DNA from: Nectonema munidae
Taxonomy: Eukaryota > Nematomorpha > Nectonematoida > Nectonematidae
Direction: 5' to 3'
Assembly: GCA_030549495.1 (NCBI GenBank)
Contig: JAUIRK010000923.1
Location: forward strand, 62,001-126,000
Length of the DNA stretch: 64,000 bases
Below the pieces are notes generated by a model that did not search any database, was not told where the DNA came from, and saw only the letters and a list, made by a program, of their open reading frames with translations. This document shows positions 13,401-25,400 of the stretch, in pieces. Made by a program: the position numbers and the translations under genes. Numbering within the stretch: the first letter of the stretch is position 1; every line of letters begins with the position of its first letter.

Positions 13401-16400
13401 TACAAAGTTGTAAAAACATACATTATTAAATCGTTTATGACCTACGACATCAACCTCTTCTCTTTCTCCGCGCTATGTTTGAAAAAGCCGATTGTCGGCG
13501 AAAATTCATTTGTTTTTAAAACTTTGTGGCCAATCAATTCTTTACGCTTTCTCTGTTTACTTTATGCACTAATTTAATGGGTCATCTTCAGCACCAAAAT
13601 CTATATATAGAGAGAGAGAGAGAGTCAAGCCTATATTAACCGTTTGAGAACGACAATTTTCAAGACTTATCAGCAGCTTTCTTTTGTAATGGTATTTTAT
13701 ATATTTAAATGCAATCTAATAATTATTTTTAAATGTTTTGTACTTTAGAAATAATGATAAGGTTAAAGTAGAGAAAAAAATTCCTAAAATAAACTGGGAA
13801 GCTGAAACTTGGTGTGAATTGATTGATCTAACCTCTAGTTCCTTTTGTAGAACCACCAATATTGAAAAATGTCTCAAATGATCAAATACAAGAATTGATT
13901 CAAAGTAAAAACAAGCCAAACATCCCAAATCCCCCTTCTCATTCTCAAGGTGTTGAAAGAAGTGTAAAGTTAGTTTCAGAAGCTTCACATTTGGTAATAT
14001 GGATTTGAGAACCGACATAAATCCATTTTGACAAAGTTATTAAGGAGATCTAAATGTCCTTCTCTTACATCAAAAAGTCATTATTTCCAAACTTACGATA
14101 GTTTATATGATTAAAAACAATATTTAAAGTGTAGAAATAAACTTTTTAGCAGATAACTCCATGCCTTTTTTTGAAAGACTTTATTATTCTTTCAATTGAA
14201 AATTACAGGTATATATGAAAGTTTGAATTCCGCAAAGGTGCTTCAATAAATTTTTATAATTTTTGTTTTCCATGATGTTTCAAGACCTCCTTTATCTACC
14301 AATGATAAGATCAGATTGCTTATACTTTATATACCTGCTATGTTTTATATAGTTTTATAAGGTGATGCCAAATTATCCTACCCTTTCTATATTTTATAAG
14401 GTGGGTGACGCTGTGGCACTGTAACTCTCACAACAACTAAAAGTATACATACAATGCAACTTTATATACTTGTCTTCTGAATCTGACTATTTACTAAATA
14501 TGCTATTTATTCAGTTTTAAAGTGTCTCATCGCAATTTTTTTCATAGATTGCAACAATGTTTCTTGTCAAACGGACGAAGTTGCATACGTTTCTTCTTCT
14601 TCTTCCAGGGAGTCAATGTTACATCGCAAACATTCTGAGGAGTATCATCTTTCAATGGTTGAAAGAGAAAAGATTAAATCTTTTTTCATGGACATTATCA
14701 ACGAAGTCAACTTCTCTTGGAGTAAGAAAATTTTTTAATCACCTTTGTCGCTGCACATTTTTCTTAACTAAATAAAGACTTCCATTTTTTTAAAATAATT
14801 TTTATATATACAGGGGGTGTCCAAAAGTAGGTATACATAAAAAAAACTCACTACAGTACTCATTATGTTTGTTATTCAAACAGACGGATTTTTCACGAAA
14901 ATAACAAGCACATCAATGCCTTATGTGCTTAAATGGCTTGGCGTCTATATTAACACACCGATCTAATCGAGGGCAGAATTTCTTTAACACTCTCTTTATC
15001 AGCATCAACTTTCTGGCGAGCTAGCAAGGTGAACTGAACCATTCTTTTTCAGAACCCCAAAAAATAAGTCTATGTGGGAAGGGCGTATTCTAGGAGAGTG
15101 ATGTGGTCACTCTACATTATTCGATGTCCGATCCATCTTTGGGAAATAGTGCTGTTGCGCGCGATCTTTCAGAAAATATAATTCATTGTTCTCATATTGT
15201 TCTCGTAAATGTGATATTATTGCACCCCTTAAAATATTTAAGTGCTTATGTGTCCAACAACACCTTTGCAAGACAGCCCAGCCCACACACGCTCACCTGA
15301 GATTGATTGAGTTATTGAATTGTTTCTCTACAGTAATGTAAGAGTTTTAAATTGCATTGTATATGCAGTTTTGACGATTGATGCCACCCGATAATTTAAA
15401 GGTTGCTTCGTCCGACCATATGAGATTTCCTTTATAATACTGTCTTCCTCATGTTCTGCGGTAAACATGTAATTTTAACTGACAAGCCGAATCATCTTTC
15501 AATAGACCGCGTACCGATCGAGATTAGTACATTTTTACTCCCGCACGATGCATCACGCGCCCAACAAAAAAAGCTTGCAAGTCATAAGTTTGCAATCGTT
15601 AGTCATATGTTTGCGATATTTTTAATTTAACTCTAAATACAAATTAGAGATAGGCAGTGGCGTAGCCAGAAAAAAGTTGATAGGGGGGCTTTAACCTGAT
15701 CATTATTTCTAAAAGACAATTTAAAAACTTAAAAATTTGAGCAACATTATTTATACTTTCTTGATCCTTTCATTGGAGAAATTTTCGAAAACTGATAGCG
15801 CATAAGGTGCATCCTGGCACCATGAGGTACATGGTTCACTGCCCATCAGTGGCGGATCCAGAAATTTCTTATGGGGGGGGGGGGGCGAAATCTATTTAAA
15901 TTTTTTGCAATTTTGCCAGAAGTATTCAGAGAATACGACAGCTGTATTATGTCTTTTAGAATCACTAATTACCTATGTTTTCATATTTTTAACATTATTT
16001 TGCCATGAATAAATTGCAAAAATTTATTTTTATACATGTAAGGGTATACATTAGTAAGGGTAATTTTCAAAGCCATTTTTTAATAGGGGGGGTGGGTGCT
16101 AGGCCCATGAAGCCCCCCCCCCCCCCCCCCCCCCACCTGGATTCGCTACTGCTGCCCATCATGCCCCAGCCTAGCTACGTCACTGGAGAGAAGAGAGCAG
16201 AATGAGATAGGAGAGCTAACAAAAGAAGAGAGCTTGAATGATTGAATTTTAGCGGAAGAGAAAAACAGAGAAGGAGACAGAAAGAGAAATAGAATCACTG
16301 TGACAGAAGATGAGAAAATCTAGTGGGTCATCAACATGTGTTTGCTCAAAAATACTACAAGGAAACAAAACATTGCTTATTATTGTGTGCATATAGAAAC

Positions 16401-19400
16401 AATGGATTATTATTATTGTATAGCTCTCACATCGTTTGTAAAATATTAAAAAAAATATTTTTTGAATTCAAGGTGAAGGTTGTTAAGTTAATACATTTCA
16501 CTATCACTTCTCCGGCATCATTGGGATCTGAAGGCAACCGGAATAGCCATTTTCAAACTTCTTTTTATTAGGTTAAAGTTTGTTAATATTGAAAAAGTCA
16601 TTGAAAGTCTAGTTTTTTCAAAAATCTTACTTTTAATGATATGGAATTTGTGCTACAAAATTTGATGTTATTTTTGCAGGAATTTGTGCCCCCCACTTAT
16701 GATCAATAACTTTATCAATGGGTCAGATAAATTATGAAATATTTAATACTAAGACACTTTATTTTAAATAGTGTTTATTCAAAGCCAGTTTATTTCAAAA
16801 ATCATGTTCCCCCGGCCGATCCCAAATACCGACTCTTGAACCTATGCAAATATTGTATATAACACCCAAGCTAGTGGTGGGACGATTAATCAGCATTGGG
16901 AATCGTGTTTTTTTAATATTGGAATCGTATCGGAAATTTCCGTTAGCCCCTTCCGATCCTAAGAAGTTAGGTTTTACTGGTCTTTCTATATAAATTATAT
17001 TCTAACAATGGGAAATGTATTTATATCAGTGTGTGGGCGCTATAAAAAAAACGCGCGCGTCGCAATTTGCCCCGCGCCAGTGGCTTTCCCCACTGTCAAG
17101 TTAAGAACTTTTATAGAAAAAATTATTTTCAAAACAAAATCATACTTTTTGTTGACATTTTATTCATAAACAAATGCGAAAAATAACAAAGCAGATAGAA
17201 TCACAAAATTCAATAGAACAACTTTCTTTGCTTGAACAACACTTTTATGTTTAGAAAGGCATTTTGGTAAATTTGTTTTCGAAGCCTGATTTGCTAATTC
17301 AAAGTATTTTGCAGTATATAAAATTCGCTGAAAACAGGAAATGATTTGTCCTAAAAATTCTGGTCGTCAAAGCGTTAGCACAAAAATGTCATGATGTCCA
17401 AAATAATAATAATTAAGCTAACGCATATTACATAGCACTGCTATTAATAAATTAGTTGCAGTAGAAATGGTACTGCTACAATTCAAAAAATTTATTAACG
17501 TTACAACAAGATCATTCAATTGTTCAATTAATTCAAGCTCTTCTGGGATAACTTTTCCTTCTCCTCGATTTACCCATCGTTTACAGAATCGTTTACAGAA
17601 TCGCTCACCATAAACATCATGCTTTGCAATATGCCAATTTCTGTAATCATTAGAAAAGCCAGAAGATGCAATGCTGTTAGAAATGTTTGTTAGAGTCATC
17701 GCCTGCCACGCATCTCGAAGCCACGATTCCACTATTGATGTTTCTGGAGGCTTTGGATTTCCATTTCTTGTATACTGAACAGTATCAAAGTTCTTCCAAG
17801 CATTAATTGTGCATGTTACTCCATCTTTCAGTTAAGCCGCGTGATATTGTAACTCTGTTTCCCTTTATGCATCAGAAGAGGTGTTTCTTTTCGACTATTT
17901 GCTCAAAAAGCTACACATGCTGTTATTCTCATTGAAGCGAAACCAGTAGATCGAATAATGACATGACGCTGTCCTTCAAAATCGATTGTTTGTCTGCGAC
18001 AATCATCAAAATATACAGATGTTTCATACATCAATAGTGTTAATTCTTCTTTAATAAATGGCTTTCGAAACTGTTCTTTGAATAAGTTGATCATCTGTGA
18101 GTGTTGTCAAATTTGTCATTCGACGAAGTGAAAGTTTGAATCGTTGCATGAAAGAAGTGCGCCATGTACTAGAGGCCGTAAAACCCCCAACATCGTTCTC
18201 TTGTGCCAGAACTGTTGCTTGAGCTCAAACAAAGAAGTTCTTGTGACCTTCATTTTAGGAATTCGCATTTCACCAATACTATCAAATAATATATCTTCTA
18301 TATTTCCAAGCAGCGTGGTCTTCCCGCTCCTGTACATCTCTTTTTAGAATTAGAAACTCCTTTGATTTCATTTTTTTTACGCCACCATTGATAATATTGT
18401 GACTCTGAATAGTTTAACTTTCTTGTTTTAGAGAAATGCACTTCTTTTCTAAATGTTAGTGATATGCTTTGTCGTTTCGCCATTTTGACAAAATTAGACT
18501 AAGAAAATATAAAAAATAAAATAAAAAGTAAAATTGTAAATTATTTTTAATTAATTTTCATTTTTTTTATTAATTATAAGGGTCTATCACGGGTTCGCTT
18601 GTTACTGCTACTATTTTTATTGTAGCAGTATGCTGCTACTGCTACTAATTAAGCCACTGCTACTAATATAAAATAAATGAAATGCTTTATTTTTACGAAA
18701 TTGTTATGTGCCTGAATTTTCATAATACATCTTGCCTTATTTTGAAAATGCATCTTCCCTATCCTTTTTAGTTCAGTGTTTAACAGAGAAAGACTCTTTC
18801 TACCAGGAATTACTGCGAAAGAATGAAGAAGACCATAATTACTACAAGATCCATCAATTTGTAATTTCATTTTTGACTTGCTTCCCTTTCTTTCAAACTA
18901 ACCTCTTCCTTGCTTTCCCACGTAGTGCGCCTACTGTTTGAAGGAGTCTTCCTACTTTTGCTGCTTGAACACGACCTACTGCTCCACGGAGTGTCGAGAA
19001 GCTCACTGGCCAGATCACAAACATTCATGCCAAAATAACAAAACAATTCAAAAGCTCAACAGCTTCTACAACAAGCAACAAGGCAGAAAACTCTCACCCC
19101 CTCCCTTCCAAAGGTAACAACAATTTTAGCTTTACTGCTGATTTAGACGGTTCAAATTGATTCCTCAATTTGCATACGAAACTAATTTCTGATTTGTGCT
19201 TAAAATGAAAAATTTGCCTACAAGATAGTGGCGTCAGTGCTTCAAACTTTCAATGGTTGCGAGAAATACATATTCTATGATGGGGTTCCGAAAGTGTTTT
19301 GGCAATGATACCTCCTTCCTGGGGAGAACAGCGGATATGGTTTTGTCGTTTGCATCCATTTCAGCCTTGAAGCGTGTCTTTTCATCTATCGCCCAAACTA

Positions 19401-22400
19401 CCGAATTCAACACTTTATATTTAATTTCGTTGGAAGCATAAATTGCTTTTTTTTATCAAGGGGAATCCCATTACAAATTAGAGGGTTTATCATTCTGGAA
19501 TCCGTTTCGAATAATATCTAAATACTCCCTTAACCCTTTCTGATACTTTTAGTTCTTTAAAGGGGTCTTATTGTTTCCGGTTCAGGTCTCATCCTTCTAT
19601 TTTCAACCAAGCAACCAGGAATAGAAAGGGAAATCGTATTGTATATACACATATAGTTATTGAATGTGAGATTAAGTTTAGAGGAAGTCTATCCAAGATC
19701 TTAAATTGATCTTTTTGATTGTAACCGCAAATGGTGATATCTAAGTAAGCATATGCGTTCGCTAGCTGCTCTTCCTTATTCTTTGAAAACTCCATTAGTT
19801 AGACCAAATGGAATTCGTTTAAACTGGAAAAATAAAATGGTTAATAGTGCTAAGAACATTTAAAAATAGCGGTTATCATCTCATTAACATCAGAGATAAT
19901 GGATAACTATTAAACATAGTGAATCTATTAATCAACTACTAAGCGTTTTTTGTTTAATTTTTACTACAATACTAGAGCTCTTCAATTCAAGTGTATATCA
20001 ACAAATCCTGAAGAATTCGCCGCCAGTGAAGTAGCAGCTAGTCCAACAGAAAGAGGTAAATCATAAAGCTTCAACCAAAGTAATTTAACAATTTTAGGAT
20101 CGATAAACTGTTTGAAGATCCAGTGTCAATCAGATCCTTATTCTTAAGTTGATTTTTATGGATTGTAATGACGATCTCAGTTTAAGAGTAGGAGCGTTCC
20201 TAGGTGAGTACTAAAGATGAGAAGCCGTCTTTCCCTTGAGGAAGAGTGGGGTTGAAAAATTTTAGAAAAGTGTCAAAGTTTTTTTACATAGATGACATTC
20301 AGAATTACGAGCTTTGACACTTGAAACGAGGTTGTCATGAGTTCTCACAGAAGAAACAAGTATGCCGCCGTATAGAAGAATTTTCAGTATTCAGAGAGCA
20401 AGAAAAAAGCTTACAGTACAAGAAGCTTCATATGTTCTTTTGTTTGTAGAGTAGGTGGATTGCCCCTTCTATATTGCCGTTAGGATAAGTATTATTCAAC
20501 AGAAGATTTTGGAACTGCACAGTTTCTTCTTCGGCCATTGCAAGCGCAGTCGCAATATCCGTAGCGAACTATAAGTTGATATCGTTTTTCTCAAGAATTA
20601 GCGTTCAGATTAGAGAAGAAGAAATAACTTGTATCAGAGCTACACAAAAAATATCTTGTCTTTTCCCCTGTCGATTTGGCTTTAAATTTGCAATCATAAG
20701 AAAGTTGATCAAGGGATTTAATGAAAGCATTGAGAGACTCTTTCAAATGAGCCGTCGATATCGTGAAGCGATACGATTGATTTATTAACAAAAACCTTGT
20801 CGAAGGATAATATTGCTTCATCGTAGCTGGTCTACGATTTATATCACAAAGTCCCATTTAGAAATTGGGTGAGAACTTTTCAACTATTATGCCAATTGAG
20901 GAACACATTTGAATAGTGAAAATCACCTGTGGAATGTTTTAACCCTTTCGTGACCAGTGTATCATATATGATACATAAACAATTTTACCTTCCTCTTCTT
21001 TTTCATATAGTTTTGTATATGAATCTTCTGCTTTTTAATAAATATCGTCTGATTTTTCTGGTCACGAAAGGGTTAATACGTGCTAAAATTTGGTGTCTTG
21101 TCCAAATTAACCCATTTGGGGTTATTGTTTCTTTGGAGGAACGCAGACAAACCCGAATTTCCAATGGAATTCAATAGAGATTAATCAAAATTGTCTGCTT
21201 CGGCGAACTAAAATGGAGAAGGGCAGTGGCATTTCACCCGCTCCCCTTTCAACCAAATTGGGGCGGTCTCCGCCAAATGGGCTCATTTGATAAACTCCAA
21301 AATAGATAGCCTCGGTTAAATGAAATTTAGGTGGTCTTAAGAATCGGTGCAGATATTATCATTTTCTAAATCTTCTCTCCCTTTTTTCAACACCTTGCAA
21401 ATGTTTAGCCGAACACCTATTTCTCATGGCCCCTCTCCAAAGCGTTTCAACTCCAACTCATCTTTCATATTCTCTTCCCCACCTCTCAATCACCAGCCCC
21501 CAAGACTTGCTTCCCTGTTTTCTTGCTCCACTGAAGGAGGTTGTCCACCTCGCGCCTCTTCCAAAAGATGTTCCATCTACAACAGTATTAGCAACATTGA
21601 TTTTGCTCTCCAGGTATCTCATATTATTCACTCTTTCTTTCATCCACTTCACACTTTCTCTCGATAAATTGATTAGTTATGACATTTTCCTATTCCCATT
21701 TATCTGTAACAATTGATCTATTGGATTTGCATCATTAACTCATCTTTTTCTCTCCAATGGGCTTGAATTAGAATAGAAATGCAAAATATAATATTAGATA
21801 CTTGACGTCTCACCTCGTTTTTCATGCATATATCACATATAAAATACTTGTCTCTGCTTAATTGCGTTAATTTGGTATTTAAATTTAATGCAAATTTTTA
21901 CCTCATTACTTTTGTTTTTTTTAGAAAAATTTATGGACTATAGCAGTAATTTTTTTAGGGCTGCGTAAACCGAGTTAAACGAGGACGCTATATGTAGAAA
22001 TTGAAACCAGAGCCACACAATTAGCTCCAATCCCTGATATGTAGAAGCAGTCACTCCTTTTTTATTAAAGTGATGCAGATATTCATCTGGTGTTTTTGAA
22101 GCTTCTAAATGAATTCCATGTTCAATTTTTTTTATAAAAACATGACGCATATTAAAGCAACCTTTAAAACGCTAACCTTGAAAAAAAATTTCATTACTTT
22201 TTCCAAATTTTTCACTTCTCTTTATAGGCTTATTGAATATCTATCTAAATAGTTGTTCATTGGTTATAGGTAGAGATGTGTTGAATATTCGCATCCACAG
22301 AGGCGAATTACCCGTAAAAATTTAGATCCTCTTAACATCCGCATCCTCAATTTCCAACATTTTTTTTCCTATAATACTGCAAAGTTTTTTTTCGGAATTT

Positions 22401-25400
22401 TTACTTTATCCAAAATTTTTATGATAAGTATTTCTTCACATATACATTGACATCCTCTCTCTAAATTTTTTGTGTTTGCTTAGAATAACAATTATGATAT
22501 CGGCATCTTCTAAAAAAATAATTCTGACATCCGTATTGGATTACATCTCTAATTTTATAGCACATACTTTTCTCCTAGTTATTTTAATTCCCAATCCTGC
22601 TCAACAAATATTATTCGGGAATAGATCATTTTAAACTTATCCAAAGTTTATTTACAGTGTTTTTCGATCTATTACGTCGTTGTTACATTCGAGCATATTG
22701 TTATTTTTGATTTTAAGCGTCTTCTTTCTCAATTCTTGATTTGATTGCGCTCTTCTTTCTATTTTTCGTCTTTCTCACAAGTTCCAATTCTTATTTTTTT
22801 TAATCGTCTTCTTCTTTTTATGCTTTGTGTATACAAACAAATTTTGAACTTTTACCAAATGTCTGGATATGATATTGAGAACGAAAATACAGCAACTACA
22901 AGAACATTAGTAACACCTGAGTTTAGAAACCTTGGAATTGATCTTGCATTGAATGGCTCCTGGAATACAACCCTTACAAGAATTCTTGGATTATCCAGAA
23001 CAACCTTTGCCACAATTGAAAAACAGTTTTATGCGACAGGTGAGGTAGAGGCATCGAAAAGAGGAGGAAATTACTGTGAAAAATTATTGAATTTTCAAAA
23101 AGAAGAGATTCGCAAGTGGGTAGATGAAAATTGTTTATTGACACTTGCAAAACTAGTTAACCGTATTAAAGAAGAATACAGTTTGACTGCCTCAAAATCT
23201 TGCCTTTTTCACTACTCAAAAGTCTTTGCAACTTTCACTACTCAAAAACGTCTTGCACCCGTCTTCATGTAACAGATAAGACGATTCAACTTAGGTTCAA
23301 TTATGCTCAAGTATATCGTAATCGCGAACTTGAAATATTTTCAAATGTTATTTTTAGGTATAACTATTTTATTTAAAATTTGAAGGAATGTTTTTGTGGA
23401 CAATTTTATTATCAAACAAAATTTTGATTGACACTCCCTGCATAGTAGCCATGTTTTTACTAACATATTTTCCATTTAATGTAGGCCATCTGTTTTATGT
23501 AAATTTTATTGATTTTTTGAATTAATTTTTTGAGCTCAACTTTTTGAGAAAATTGATCCAATTTGTTCAATTAGAAAAAATTTTTGATACAACAAATACT
23601 TTGGCATAGTGAAAACTAATAGAATCTTTAATTTTTTGGTTTGATATCTTTTTCATAGAGTATTTATAACTAGAAAGCAATGTCCAAAAATTTTTGATTT
23701 ATTTTTTTGACACTAGTGTAAAAAATATGCGGGATACAAGAGAATAATGAATTGGTGTGGGATCAGTCGAATAATCCTAACAAGAGGACATTTGTTTCAT
23801 GAATTTTTATTGATGTAGTTAGTTGTTAGCATTGGATCAATTGTGATTACCTTTTTGATCTGTTTAGAATGAAAACAGCGCGTTTGCCGCTTCCAGAAGT
23901 AACCGGATTTCTCCAAACGTCCCCCTCAATCCCCAAATGAGTTCTCCCCTTCTTCATCAACAGAATCTGCATCGCATGCATGAGGGAAATCGCGATCCAA
24001 ACTACTTTTCTTCCCATTCTCAATCCTTTGTAAGCTTCTTGCTTTTCATAATATTAATGGATCACTTCCAGTGTTTCCTTTGGTCAATAGTTGTATCATT
24101 TTAGACCAGTCGTTTCCAATCTGTGGGCCATAGTCCGCAATGAGGCGACGATAGGAGTCTACGAGTTAAAATTAATCAAATTCAATTACTCATTTATTGA
24201 ACGCATTCTTTAGTCTTCTTTGAATTGTCTCAAGAGATAAAACTTTGGAGCAGTACCTTTTCTACTTTTAAAGTTCGAGATGAAGCAACAGATGATAAAG
24301 AAAATACCTTTTCAAATGGATAGAATTTTTAAAGTTAAAACAAGATATAAAAGAAGACTAAGCAATGCTTTTTGAAGATTCTTAGTTAATGTTTCACATG
24401 ATAAATGCATAACGAATATTTGATCTGCAAAAATTCTAATTACAAAAATTAAATGAATGGGAGCTCTGAAAAGGGAATAGATTGAAAAAGGGTGAGCACC
24501 ACTATTTTTAAATACCCACAGTTCTTTATTCATGATCTTACAAATGAGATGTTTTCTTGAAATTTCATCTTGGTTTCGCAAAAAGTTTGAAAATTTATTA
24601 TGCTTAAGAACGAAGTTTAAAACTCTTGAAGTTGAATGCTCACAAATCTTTTTTATCTTCTGAAGAAGTCTGTGTTTTCGCAGTAACATTATTATATCCA
24701 AAATATGTAGCAAAGTTTAAAAAAATTATTTTTAAAAAAGTTAGGTATGTATTTTGGCATTGGTTTTAAGATTTTATTAATAAAAAAATCATATAAATTT
24801 TTTTTCATTTTTTTTACAACAACTATTTTTAAAATGTATACAGAAACACATCATTAATTTCTGTTTGTGAACAAAATAGTTGAATTGTCTAAAAAGCTAT
24901 TTAAAAATTTTAGGAAAAAAACTAATTACAAGTATTAAAGTTTAAATGTAAAATTTAACCAAAGTAAATCTTCTACTGAAAAAAAGAATACTTTGCTTAA
25001 CTTTAAAATATTATCTGAAAAATATGATTCCCCTTTTCAAAGAAATGTCTTCACGAAACAGAATTTTTAGCACTTATTGCGATAAAAACAAAGCAAGGAA
25101 ATCAATTGGAAGTTCAAAGTCATTTGTGCTATGCATTTTCTTCTTCAAAACCCCAAATTAAAGAACTTGTGAGTTTCATCTCTCGTATAAATTGGAGCAG
25201 TCCTAAAAATGATTAATGTATCATATTATTCAAGTAAAAATTGGGAGTGAGATTTTGTAAACTAAAAAAAATGTGAAAAAGTTTGGGAACCATTGAGTTA
25301 AAAATTTAGAGTAAGGGTGTTGATACTTGGCTTCGGTATCACAAGATCTTGGCTTCCATTCAAGGATGAAACCTGCCTTGCTCATACTTATACAAAAGCT

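Larger units (their letters stand above)
14722..18771 (+). other. ZMYND11 intron of 4 kb with several transposons
   Basis: Holds the mariner relic, the nested hAT MITEs and the pogo-like relic listed separately. Around 16690-17100 is a worn stretch with TAGTGGTGGGACGATTAATC, resembling a hAT terminal repeat also seen near 30302 (TAGTGATGGGATGGGACGAT). About 18595-18660 is rich in GCTACT triplets. Confidence 0.6.
19114..21408 (+). other. ZMYND11 intron of 2.3 kb
   Basis: Contains a probable Ty3/gypsy gag-region fossil (about 19560-20880) and the TTAA MITE at 20939-21076. Other parts are unrecognised. Confidence 0.5.
21614..23867 (+). other. ZMYND11 intron with MITE and IS630-like relic
   Basis: Holds the 22271-22551 MITE and the 22859-23718 Tc1/mariner/IS630-type relic. 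The rest is AT-rich and unrecognised. Confidence 0.55.
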
